Below, one piece after another: positions 1-10,800 of a stretch of DNA of 25,453 nucleotides. This DNA comes from Pelargonium nanum. Its lineage: Eukaryota > Streptophyta > Magnoliopsida > Geraniales > Geraniaceae. Numbering within the stretch: position 1 is the first letter of the stretch; every line of letters begins with the position of its first letter. Under the pieces are notes generated by a model. It was not told the origin of the DNA. It saw nothing but the letters and a program-made list of their open reading frames with translations, and searched no databases. Made by a program: the position numbers and the translations under genes. The stretch lies in NCBI GenBank assembly GCA_036897485.1, contig JAYMTF010001199.1, positions 1 through 25,453 on the forward strand. Direction: 5' to 3'.

Positions 1-1320
1 TAAAAATGCTGGAATGAGCATTCCATTCCATCTCATTCCTGCGTACCAAACATAGTCTGAGGGTTTTTAATCTTTATAATATATTTGCATATTTCTAGGT
101 CAACCAAGTCAAATATTTGTGATTTAATTTTTTTTTTTTTGAAGTGGGATTTTGAATTGATTTTTGATACATTGGGTTATGGTTTTGTTGAAATTAAAGG
201 TTACTATGTGCCCACTTGTGTGATTTTTGTAGCAATAGAAGTCAACAAATTGGGTGGCTTTAATATTTTTAACCTAAATAAAAGTTACAATTTTTGTTTA
301 TTTAGTTTCTTTTTTTCTATTTACGGATTATAATTTTTGGTGGTGAGACCCAGTTAGGTTGTGAGTTGTGAGTGGTTGCTGTCACATAATGAGTTGTGGA
401 CCTACTTGAAAAAATCTCATGTTTTATGAGACTATGACCTATTAAATCATATCCATGTCAAATAAAATATTTCTATCTCACAGATATAAAAATGGAAATA
501 ATAAAAAGTAACATTTCAGGTGATGGTGTTTTAACTTTCAACTGTTATATACTAGCTAGTAGCTAGTATATATTTTCTTCTGATAATCCGTTTTTTGGAG
601 CATGAATAATTTGAATATTATTATTATTCATTCAGAAATTATTATTATTATGAACTTTAGCTATATAAATAGTTAGATGAACAGTGGAATGATTCATAAT
701 GTTTTTTTTGCATAAAGATGTTTTGAAATGAGTCACCTCATTATTGGTAAAAATAATGTCATTAAGTACCATACATTATAAGATAAAAGTGTGCTCATAT
801 ATGTCAAATTTTTACTCATTAAACTAACTTTTACGGTACAAGTGTATAACAATATGAAGTATTATTTGCTAGTAACTTTTGTACAATACGTATGTATAAA
901 ATTTACAACAAATAACAGTTTAAAAAATTATTGCCTTTCTCCGCGGATTGTTCTTGTAATCTATCCACCATAATTTGAACAAATAGATAAATATTTCAAA
1001 TTAACATGTGAATCACATTTTCTTACATTATTATCAAGTGCAGGTGCTAATGATTTTATGTGGGAGTACTTTTGTTTTTTTCATTTCTCTATATCGTCAT
1101 AAGAATATCAATTATGTTTTATTAGTGGCCTTACACACAACTAGTGGAAATATATATCTCATCCAACACTTGAAATTTTAAGTAATCTCTAATTTATACA
1201 AATATTTTATCTCTTAAGTACTCGAATTAAACCAATAAAAAGATATTTATTTTGTATTAAATTAGAGTGAAATTATTAGTGTATGTATGCAAAATTCAAT
1301 ATCTCATGCATGCTGTCAAT
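1..1320. other. AT-rich intergenic DNA
   Basis: No gene is supported. Bases 1-65 carry GGAATG/CATTCC words and ACCAAACATAG, like the ends of some plant MITEs, but no partner end is in view. Around 600-660 there are short ATT repeats (TATTATTATTATTC and ATTATTATTATTATG). Confidence 0.5.
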
Positions 1321-1321
1321 A

Positions 1322-1344
1322 AAAACAACAACAACACCAACAAC

Positions 1345-1388
<44 letters not shown>
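1322..1388. repeat. Compound (AAC)n(AAT)n microsatellite
   Basis: About 23 bases of AAC-type repeat (1322-1344) run straight into an uninterrupted AAT array (about 1345-1388, some 14 units). It is likely length-polymorphic. The Asn-, Ile- and Leu-run reading frames over it are artefacts of the repeat. Confidence 0.95.
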
Positions 1389-1915
1389 GTTGTTGTTGTC
1401 TTTATTCTCTATCTTCATTATTGTACGGCCAAAACACAGATGGCGTCCATTTGTGGCCTCTCTGTGAGCTCCAATCAATTAGGGTTTCATAATTCTTGAG
1501 TGTACATGTGGTGTGGTGTGGCTTCATGATCCCAAAAGACAACCCCTATATTTTCATGCCACCCATAATTAATACTAATATGTAATTGAAAATGTACGTA
1601 CTCTGTCTCACACATTTAATGGTTTCTTTTTTTGTCGTTATTATTTATGTACAAAACTGTTGACACCTACGTATGAATTTAAACCTACCTTGTTCAGTAA
1701 TATTTACATACCTTGAACTGAACCCTAATCGTTCCCTGCATGCCCAACAAGTGCGAGCTTGGACTCTAAGCTCAGTTAGGGTTTTAATGGAGACTTGAAT
1801 AATCATCGATCTAATTTCTGCAACAGCTAGCTTTTAGTTAGTTGGGAGAGAGGTTTCAAAATTAAAGGAAACGAAGCTTTTTGCTTAAAAATCTCCGGAA
1901 CTGTAATACATATAC

Positions 1916-1921
<6 letters not shown>

Positions 1922-1948
<27 letters not shown>

Positions 1949-2152
1949 ATCATGAATCTCAGTTATTATAAATTGGCCGAGACTATAAGCCAAGAGAAAA
2001 AGAAAATGGATCCGGGCGGGCGCCAAAAGATGCTTGAGTCAGGTATGAGTGTTAATCGATGATGTGTCATCACTTTATTTGTTGAAAGTCTCAGCCAATA
2101 AATCATGACTGAAATTCTTCTCCCTCTCTCTCTCTCTCTATATATATATATA
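1922..2152. mobile_element. MITE-like inverted-repeat element
   Basis: The left arm 1922-1984 begins with (TA)n(GA)n and runs to TTGGCCGAGACT. The right arm 2087-2152 is its approximate reverse complement, with AGTCTCAGCCAATAAA and ending (CT)n(TA)n. The arms are about 63-66 bp with roughly 75-80% match outside the microsatellite part, around a spacer of about 100 bp. The single-stranded form would make one long hairpin. No clear target-site duplication was found, so the superfamily is unassigned. Confidence 0.6.
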
Positions 2153-2867
2153 TTGTTCCATTGTACTCATCATTATCGTTAATCCTTAAGAAAACAATCT
2201 CACTTTATCAAAATATTCATTTCCGACTCTTTTCAGATGTTGGTTTATCAGACAAACACTCTGTTTTCCTTTTACTTTTCATTTTTATACATTTTTCACT
2301 AGAAAATATACTGTTAACATTCAACAGTAATATTAAAGTAAAGGGTACTTCTGAATATAATTAGTTATAATTAGCTTACATTTAAATATTTTGTTTGAAC
2401 TTGCTGAATTTAAGGGTCAAGAGACATGACCCATATATGTTGTAACTAGAAAAACAAAAGATGTATATATATGTCAATCAAAGACTAAGAGTACTAGAAA
2501 AAGTTAATTAAAGAAAAGCAGGATTAAAGAAGAGTCCACTAGTTAGGGTTTGTGAAAAGTCAGAAGTCAGCAGTGCAAGTGCTTGATATTTTGAGGTCAA
2601 TAATGTGATAAAATTGTAAGCCACACACATACAAATGTTAGGTTTAGGAAGATATATATGTGAGCAGTGATCCATCCAACAGAACACAGTTCAGATATTA
2701 ACACTGATAACTACCAACTTGCACAATATACACTATATGTTGTAATAGATATAGGAAGGTGCTTGGTATAAGACATTTTTGACTTTATGGCTCATCAATG
2801 TGACCAAGAACTTTCAACACTCCTCTTGTACCCTATACCTCTGTTATTATCACATCATTTACTCTAT
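2153..2867. other. AT-rich intergenic DNA, nothing recognised
   Basis: No coding potential beyond chance frames, no RNA gene and no paired repeat was seen here. Confidence 0.5.
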
Positions 2868-3137
2868 TTATAGAAGGAAAAAATCATAATTATATAAAAA
2901 AAGCTTGTGATAGAAGTTTTTGTCACAAATATATGGATTCCGATTACAAAATGTAATTTGTGACAGAATATTTATGTAATTGTTTGAGTTGTCACAAATG
3001 GTTGTGACAGAAATTTTCGTCACAAATGTAATTGTGTGATATAAAATATGATTTCTGTCACAATTTGTGGCAGAACTATGACGAAAAAAATTTCTCTCAC
3101 AATTTTTTATCACAGTTTGCAACTTTTTTTTGTAGTG
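2868..3137. mobile_element. CACTA (En/Spm)-type transposon end, truncated
   Basis: The right edge on the minus strand reads CACTACAAAAAAAAGTTGC, which matches the CACTACAA terminal sequence of plant CACTA elements. Inside are at least six degenerate copies, in both orientations, of a TTTGTGACAGAAA-like word (for example near 2910, 2959, 3002, 3020, 3053 and 3062). This resembles the subterminal repeats of this superfamily. No matching CACTA end was found on the left, so the piece is truncated or a one-ended relic. Confidence 0.55.
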
Positions 3138-4399
3138 AGCATAGACTCAATCTGTTTACGAAAGTTTAACACGTCGCAAATTAACACACGTATTCGCTGT
3201 AATGAATTTTGTGGACATGAAACGTTCGTACATATTCGTTTAAATGTATCTTAATTGGTTGAGACGCGTTAGTCTCTTGTTTATATTTATATGTATATAC
3301 ATTTCACTTACAGGTATAGGTGGGAGGTGATAAGTTAATGTGTATCTTTATTGTTTTGTGATGCTTACGTCTATGCAATGACGACGATGAGTAATGGCTA
3401 CAAACAATGCCATTTGCAAGTTGCTACTACCATATTGAAAGCAATGGTCCCTATTCTCTCCTTCATTTTATTTTCTCTTTTTTGCTATAAATGCTTCAAA
3501 CATTGTACGTCACCGTCGCCTCAAATTTCATATGTGTGCACATCGTGTTTAGTATTATTTTCAATGTTATGTTTATGTTAGTTCAGACGTGGCATTCGTG
3601 TGCGTTTAAGATCAAATTTAGAAATATTTATTTTGATTATTACCAAAAATCACATGTTTTATACTTATCAAACTCGAGTATATGTCATTTTCTTCTCCAA
3701 GAGAAGAGGACAAGTCAATAAATGATGATCGAGAAGGGAAGATAGATGATGAAGAAACCCTAATGTGGTCCTTCTTCTTCTTCTTCTTCTTCTTATTATC
3801 ATCTTATGGTGATAAATAAATAGCTGTGAAATCTCACATAGTTAATCCCCAATTTGAAGCAATAAATCACAGCTAAGCTTTGACAAAAATTTAGCTACAA
3901 CAAATGCAAAAATGGATTTGCCAAACAGCCTAATGTAGAGGGCAATTAGTACATATGTTTTTTTTTCTTATTCCAGTTGCATTTTTTTAATAGACGATTT
4001 AGAGAATTATTGATTTTTCTCATGCAAGTTGTATCTGTCGTGACTATAAAAACAAGAAATATCTTAAACATCTATTAATTCTTTACTACAAAAATAACAT
4101 GCAACACTTTTGACTTGCAGTCTCCTTGTGACTTTTTAGCTTAATTAATTCATGAGTTTGGTAGTAGATGGTATTGGTTCAGATGCAATTTGGTTTGAAC
4201 TTTCAACAATTAATTGATATTTAAACTACTTTAGCTTTTAAAAAAATATATTGTTTATTTATCTCTAAACACCTGCACACAGAATTAAATCACAACTGCT
4301 CAAGGTATTGTGAAAAATGAAACTCATCTAATAAATCACAAACAAAACAAAAAAACACCAAATTCTGGGCTCAACAAAACAGGAGTAGTATAGTATGGT
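3138..4399. other. Intergenic DNA downstream of the RLP4-like gene
   Basis: No gene is supported. It contains a (CTT)n microsatellite at about 3770-3793 and AT-rich sequence. The short reading frames at 3351-3721 lack any recognisable motif. Confidence 0.5.
3770..3793. repeat. (CTT)n microsatellite
   Basis: An uninterrupted CTT array of eight units. Confidence 0.9.
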
Positions 4400-4856
4400 A
4401 TAAATAAATAAAATAAAATGAATACAATTGGGTATTGTACAGCAGCAACAATGACTCAGGAGCTACTTGACATAATATATCTGTGGCACATTCTGTGCCA
4501 TGGACCATGGATTCACACAATAAGTACAATCATGAAACACCAAAACTACATGTATGAATATGATAGATATACATTGTGGGGGGAGATTTATCCTTTTTTC
4601 GGGTTTTTTTTCCCGAAAAGAAGAATGGAAATACATTGTATTGTACAGAAACTGGGCTTTCAAGGCCCCATTGAGGTACAAATGGCTGAAAAAAGGATCA
4701 ACCAACAAGTCATCTTTTGGAGGCAGCCTCAAAACCATGTGGTCCATAACTGAACATATTTGGTACTATATATCGCATTCACGGTCCCCTCTCTTTGGCA
4801 AGTGGAATAGTATCGAGATCGATCAAAACTTCCCCTTAATTCTGTGCCGACGACTG
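4400..4856 (-). other. Probable 3' UTR of the RLP4-like gene
   Basis: The sequence directly after the TAA stop at 4857 has no further coding exon. It is more balanced in base composition than the AT-rich DNA to its left. On the minus strand it runs into T-rich sequence and a possible AATAAA signal (TTTATT on the plus strand near 4253-4258). The end point is a guess; transcript data would set it. Confidence 0.35.
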
Positions 4857-7800
4857 TTAATGGGGATTAAAAGGTGATGGCAATGCTTTTGCATGTTGGC
4901 TCTCCATTTCAAGATGCATCAACGACTTTTGCCTTTGATACCTGTTTCTTTTAGCCGCAAGAGCTGTAAACAAGTTCACAGGTAGAGAATTAAAGCAGAG
5001 CGTAGTTTTCATCCAAATATCTATCATAACATATAGAAACAGTAAAACAGGTGGAGCCATTCAATCCCCACGGGATAAACACAAAATACCAAGTCAAGCT
5101 TAGTTGCATGATGCTATAAAACTATTATGTAATATTCACGGCTCTTGATCCATTCTAGTATTTTCTCTTGGAGATCCCTATGTGAGTTGTATATTGATCT
5201 AGCTGTGCCGTGATCTGGTAGAGATCATTCACATTTATGATAAGCTAAAAAGATAATCACTCTTGCTTCTTTTCTATTAGGAAATAGGAAATGAGTTTTC
5301 TATCTTAAATCATCAATTTAACGAATTTAAATAAGTATCTAGCGGATGCTTTTATGTTTCTGAACCAAAAGTTTAATTCAAAGGTGAAACTTATTCAGCA
5401 TGTGTATGTACGCGCATTGAAAGATAGAAACATACAATTCCCACATATAACTGAAAACAAAACAAGATGACAGAAGCACTTACCCATTAATTCATGAGGC
5501 AGACCAAAATCATAGTCATTATTTCTTCTCCTGATGCAGAATATGTATATCACCAAAAGAAGCACCAAAAATATTATAGAGCTCGACACTCCTATTGCGA
5601 TTTTACCGCCTTTCGATAGGTTCCCATTTTTCCAAAACATAGGGCATGGTGGTAAAGAAGGTACCCCACACAGACCTTTGTTACCAGAGAGACTGTAATA
5701 TAGACATAGAAGCTTGTCAGCTAACAGGAGTTGCTTACAAGAGATTTACATAAACAACAATGCTGTTACATATTTAATTTAGTAGCACAAAGATTAGTTT
5801 CATTAGTTGGCATAATAGTCACCAATTGTAACATATAATTTAATACATTTAAGTAGCACAAAGATTAGTTATATTAACTGACATAATAGTCACCAATTGT
5901 AACTATACAATTTAATTCCTGCGTGAATGATGAGAGAATGAATGTGTATATTGTTCACAAAGGGAAATTACCAATTTATACTACACGAGGAGTCAATTAA
6001 GGGTCAATCAATGAATCCAAATCAGATCTAACCATATCCCTTAGGTTCATGGATTTCTAACCAAACCTGTTACATATGTACTCAATTTGAAGGCCTTTGA
6101 TGACTGAAGACATGCAAATTGATTGTTGATGCTGACAAATTAAACAGCACCATCAACCAACGCTTCGCTCACAAAGTGACAGTCAATCTCAATGTGCTTA
6201 GTCCCCTCATGAAAGATCGGATTTGAGGCAGTGTGAAGGGCAACCTGATTGTTACATATATGCTCCATTGGAGCTACTCGTAAAACCTTAGTTCTTCAAA
6301 GAATTGTTTGAACCATATGATCTCACACGTTATTTTCCATTGCTCGATATTCGATATTTGTGCTTGATCTTTCCACCATATTTTGGCACTTTTCCAAGAA
6401 ACTATCACCAAATAAGACACAATTTCCTAAAGTTGGCATAATAGTCACCAATTGCTCGATCAGATGGGCATTTTGCCTAGTTTGCATTTGAATAACAGCT
6501 AATCTCCGTATGCCATTTATTCTCATAAAGTAACTTTACTTATGTTCTTTTGATGTACTTCAGAATTCGCAGTGCAACTTCCCAGTGAGTTTCACATTGA
6601 GGCTCAAAAATTGACTTACTCACAGCAACACAGCGAACAAGATGCTTGATCGAGAAAATATGGGATAATTAACCCAACAAACCTGTCTCCAATAATTTCT
6701 TTGATCTCTTACAGATTCCCCGTATCCTGGTAGGATTTAAATATTGGGATCTATCGGAGTGTCAAATGATTTGAAGTCGAATAAGCCGATAACCTCAAGA
6801 ATGTCTAAGGTATATCGCTGTTGAGATATTAAAACCCCGCCTAACAAGTATGCGAGTTTTCCTATGTCTTTGATTTGAAAATGTTTGAACAAATGATTCT
6901 CCAACTGTTGGATACCAATGCTATTCTTGGTTATTTATGTCATCAACGTAGTGTTTCAAAAGGCGTGACGTGCTTTTGAGGTGTTTAGGGTACCCTGGAG
7001 CCTAGGATGGGCTTCAAAGAGGTGAAGCAAACTTAAAAAAAGACTAGAAAAAAACATTACAAAAACAAATTAATGAAAAGAAATATATTAGTTTATTGCA
7101 GCTTATTTGCAAATGGTTCTCTATTTTGCTAGTTTATCTTCTTTTTTTAATAAATCTTCTACTTTGTCCGTCCTAAAATGAGTATGTTGGTTTCTTTTTG
7201 AGAAAAATAAAGAAAGAAAGTATTGTTATGTTGTACATATCCTCTTAGATCACTATGAGCATTGCGGTAACAAACTCAAGATATACTAATTTATTATAAA
7301 GATGCTATTGGTAATGCATAAATAACTAACTTCTTAAAATGAAAATATGACACTTATTTTAGGATGTATTGCTGGTGAGTGGTGTCGATAGTACAATTAT
7401 ATAGATGGTGATTCGCCACAAAAAATAAAAAATATGATGACCAATGGCGGAGCGACACGTGTCTTGCTCGGTCAAGCGAAAGCTCAACGTGGGTCACAGA
7501 CTAGGCTTCGTGTGGAGTAGAAATCCGGACCAAAGTTAACCGGAGCCAACCGTCCGGAGACAACCGTCTTGAGTAACCATCCGGAGACAACCGTCTTGAG
7601 TCATCTATCCGGAGATATCCTCCTGTGCTCAACCATCCAGACCTCACTGTCCGTCCGCACATTACCTGCGCAAACTCCCTTGCGCAACCAGCCATGCGTT
7701 CCATCCATCCCTTGCTCACACATCAACTTCCGCGTGCACCACCTCGCGCTCGTGAACTTCCGCGCATCTGCATCCGTGTGCGATGCACCCTCGCCCGTCC

Positions 7801-10800
7801 GTGCTCATGCGCACCTTGCATACCATGCGCCCTTGCGCGCCATGCTCCTCTCGTCCTCTCGCATTCGAATCAAGACGCTTGAGCACCATAGCTCACGCTC
7901 GCCCTAACACTTACACAACAAGAGTTTCAAGCATGCTTCTCGTGCCCTGGGGCACGAACACAAAATACCAAAGGTCAGACACAAGACTTCGACCGGATCA
8001 TATGGCTCTCCGGCCTGACCTGAGACCAAGATCAGTGTAAGTCTACCGGCGAGTAGAACTGGCAGAGAGAGAGAGGAGACTGAGATCAGTATCTGCCCTT
8101 TTGGTGAGTAGATCCAACAAGCAGGGAAAAATAGAAAAGACCAGAATGCCTGCAGGCCCTACCTCGACATCGACCAATCAAAGGCCGCCATGTGTTAGGT
8201 AAGCTTGTGGACTATAAAACGAGTCTCAAATTCAAGGTAAAAGGTTCGGTCATTTTAGCACACAAATACTACACGCAAGAACCCGAAAACGCTCTCAAAC
8301 GTTCTTTGTGAGTTCATCGTGCTCTTCGTGCATTCTTCGGTATTCAAACGAACTACCGAGACATCGATCTTCAGTCTATCATACATTTCTGTTTGTGTTG
8401 AGAACTTATTCTCACGCCGGAGGCGGTCCCTCGGGCACACATCTGAGGCTCTGCTTAACAGTGTGTTACTTGCGCAGGCTACAGGTGACTGACCGGACTT
8501 GGAGCACCGCTACCACCAAATCAACCGAAGACCCAAACTGACAGTCAACCCACCTTGATTTTGAAAAGGAAGACAAAGACAATGACGTATAGAGCCTTGA
8601 ATTTGACTCAGAGAAAAATAGTCAAACCAGACGGAGTTCAAATTATAACGTTGTTTTGGTTCTTTTATCAATTATATGAGCACTAGCCACTGTGAAATCA
8701 TCATATCTTTAGTAATTTCGCTCATCCATTAAGTTTGGAGCAAAATTTGAAATTTTGGAGGGGAAAATAGTTTTATTTATTTATTTATCAAAGATGTAAT
8801 AAATGTATTACATAAAATGCTACCAACTACTAACTACAAACATTTATTTGCCTTAAAGAAATCAAATATAGAGGTTTGGTAAATATGATCTCTTGATATT
8901 TTTGGTATTTCCTAGTTATCTATGGCTATCTTTAAGTCATCCACAATAATTTCATAACTATGAACTACCTTCTATGAATCTGAATTAGTGGACGAACTAG
9001 AGCAAGAATTATCTTTCTTCAATTATTAATTTTTTGAACTTACTTACAATCTCAAAAGCTATCCTTAGAAATTTTGCCTATGTGAAGGGCTTACATCTAT
9101 GGACCAAGCAAAAGGGCAGACAATGCTATAACTCAGTAAGTACGCAAGATTAAAAGAGATTTTCTTATATAACAAATTCCTTCCCCCTTAGGCTCTGATA
9201 CCAAGTGGTGACCGAGATCTAAAGGAAGAATACAAGAATTATAAACAATACAAGCACAAGATTAATAGTACTAGAGATTAATAGCTTTTCTGATGTCTAA
9301 GAACATGCAGGAGTTATCAAACTCAGGATCCTTATCATAGACAAAGCATACTTATGAACAAGTATATGATAACAAGAACAATAAGTATTAAAGTTCGGAA
9401 TATATATTTAAAACTTTAAAACATATTATTATGAAATGTTTTTGGATTAAGAAGATGATACTCGTTACAACTTTGTAGTGCAAGTATAACTTGAATAAAA
9501 GAGTAATGATTTTTATGAATCAAAGGTTATACAAGTAATATGGGTTAAGATACTCAACACATGAGTTCCCTATCAATCTGTGCTTTGAATTCTCTTCAGA
9601 GAGTAAGAGAATTATGTGTGTTGGAGTTCAAGGTGTGTCTTTTCATCGGAGATGAAACTCCTTATATAGGCGAGCCCTTCTTGTCTTATTTCATCTTTAT
9701 TTCTGAAGGAAGTTTTCTTTATGAATCTAGTGGCAGACAGGGATAAGAAGGGACGTCTTGTTTTCTTGTAGAGGTCATGTCTTCTATTGCTGGATACTCA
9801 TGGCTTCTTTGTTTAGAAAAGTCATGTCTTCTGTTGTTGGATACTTACTTATTGAAGGACTTGACTGGAAGCTTTTTTTTTTTTAAGACAATTTTTTAAA
9901 TTTTTTACATAGAGTGACTTTTCAAATGAAAAGTCTAGGATAAAGCTTGTAACACTATATAGATAAATATACACATTTTTTACTTTCTTCTTTTTGGAAT
10001 TAACGGTAATACTTCATAATAATCGTCTTCATTATCATCTTCTAGACTCAGTAGGTTCATTATTGTTTACTTGGATCCAAGAAAATTCTATTAGATGAAC
10101 TATTAGGCTTTCCGGGGTTTGAAGGTATTCTTTTTCGGAATTTGCACTGCCTAATTGGTCTTGAGTAGTGCTAATCGTCTTGATGGCGCCATTCTTGAGA
10201 ATACCTCAAGTCGTCTTCATCTTCTCGAGTACAATTGAAAAAAAATTCACCAGTGTTCTCGAAGTAGGAGTTCGATAAATTCAGGCTTAGGAGGGCCATA
10301 AATGACAAGATATTCGAAATTTTCCGAGTCTTCTCCAAGAGGCCCAATTGTTGTATCTCCTAATTTTCTTCTTCCAAGAAGAGATTTGGTTTGGAGCCAT
10401 TTTGTCACCATCTTGATTCCAAATTTAGTGAAAGGCTTTGGTCAGCGTGTATCGGGCAGTGCAATTTCTTCATCAAGATGTGGATCGACTTTAATGACTT
10501 GAGGATTGAATTCATGAATATCATTTGGAATGGACTCAATCGGACATGGAAACAATTTAATAGGCTGAGTTTGTGGCTGGATGACATCATATGGCATATA
10601 CATGATGTCAAAATATAAATTTTCGGACTTTGCAATGGCCAAAAGGGCTTGGGCTTGCTTTCTGGGCTAAAAACATATTTATTTTTGTTTTGGTGTAGGG
10701 GAAAGTTTATGGGATTCAAAGAAGGATTTCCACCAACGGACTTTGAACTTTCGCATCAAAACAACCTAGTAGTCACTACGCTCATAGTCATAATACCATA

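Noticed and set aside
1..65. GGAATG/CATTCC words like a MITE end
   Set aside because: Only one possible end is in the window, so it cannot be assigned.
1267..1492. Short frames with Asn, Ile or Leu runs
   Set aside because: Translations of the AAT microsatellite.
4418..4877. Overlapping frames of about 94-111 codons on both strands
   Set aside because: They lie in the probable 3' UTR and beyond. No motif is seen and the frames conflict.
7569..8040. Arg/Pro/His-rich open frames in the GC-rich block
   Set aside because: Long only because the block is GC-rich; no motif, overlapping frames, LTR-like context.
8500..8520. TGGAGCACCGC as a primer-binding site after the GC-rich block
   Set aside because: No TG...CA LTR edge precedes it and I cannot match it to a tRNA 3' end.
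9561..9746. Open frame [10 protein letters not shown]... and its counterpart on the opposite strand at 11146-11448
   Set aside because: Antisense reads across the promoter and leader of the two inverted arms. The similarity reflects the DNA repeat, not a conserved protein.
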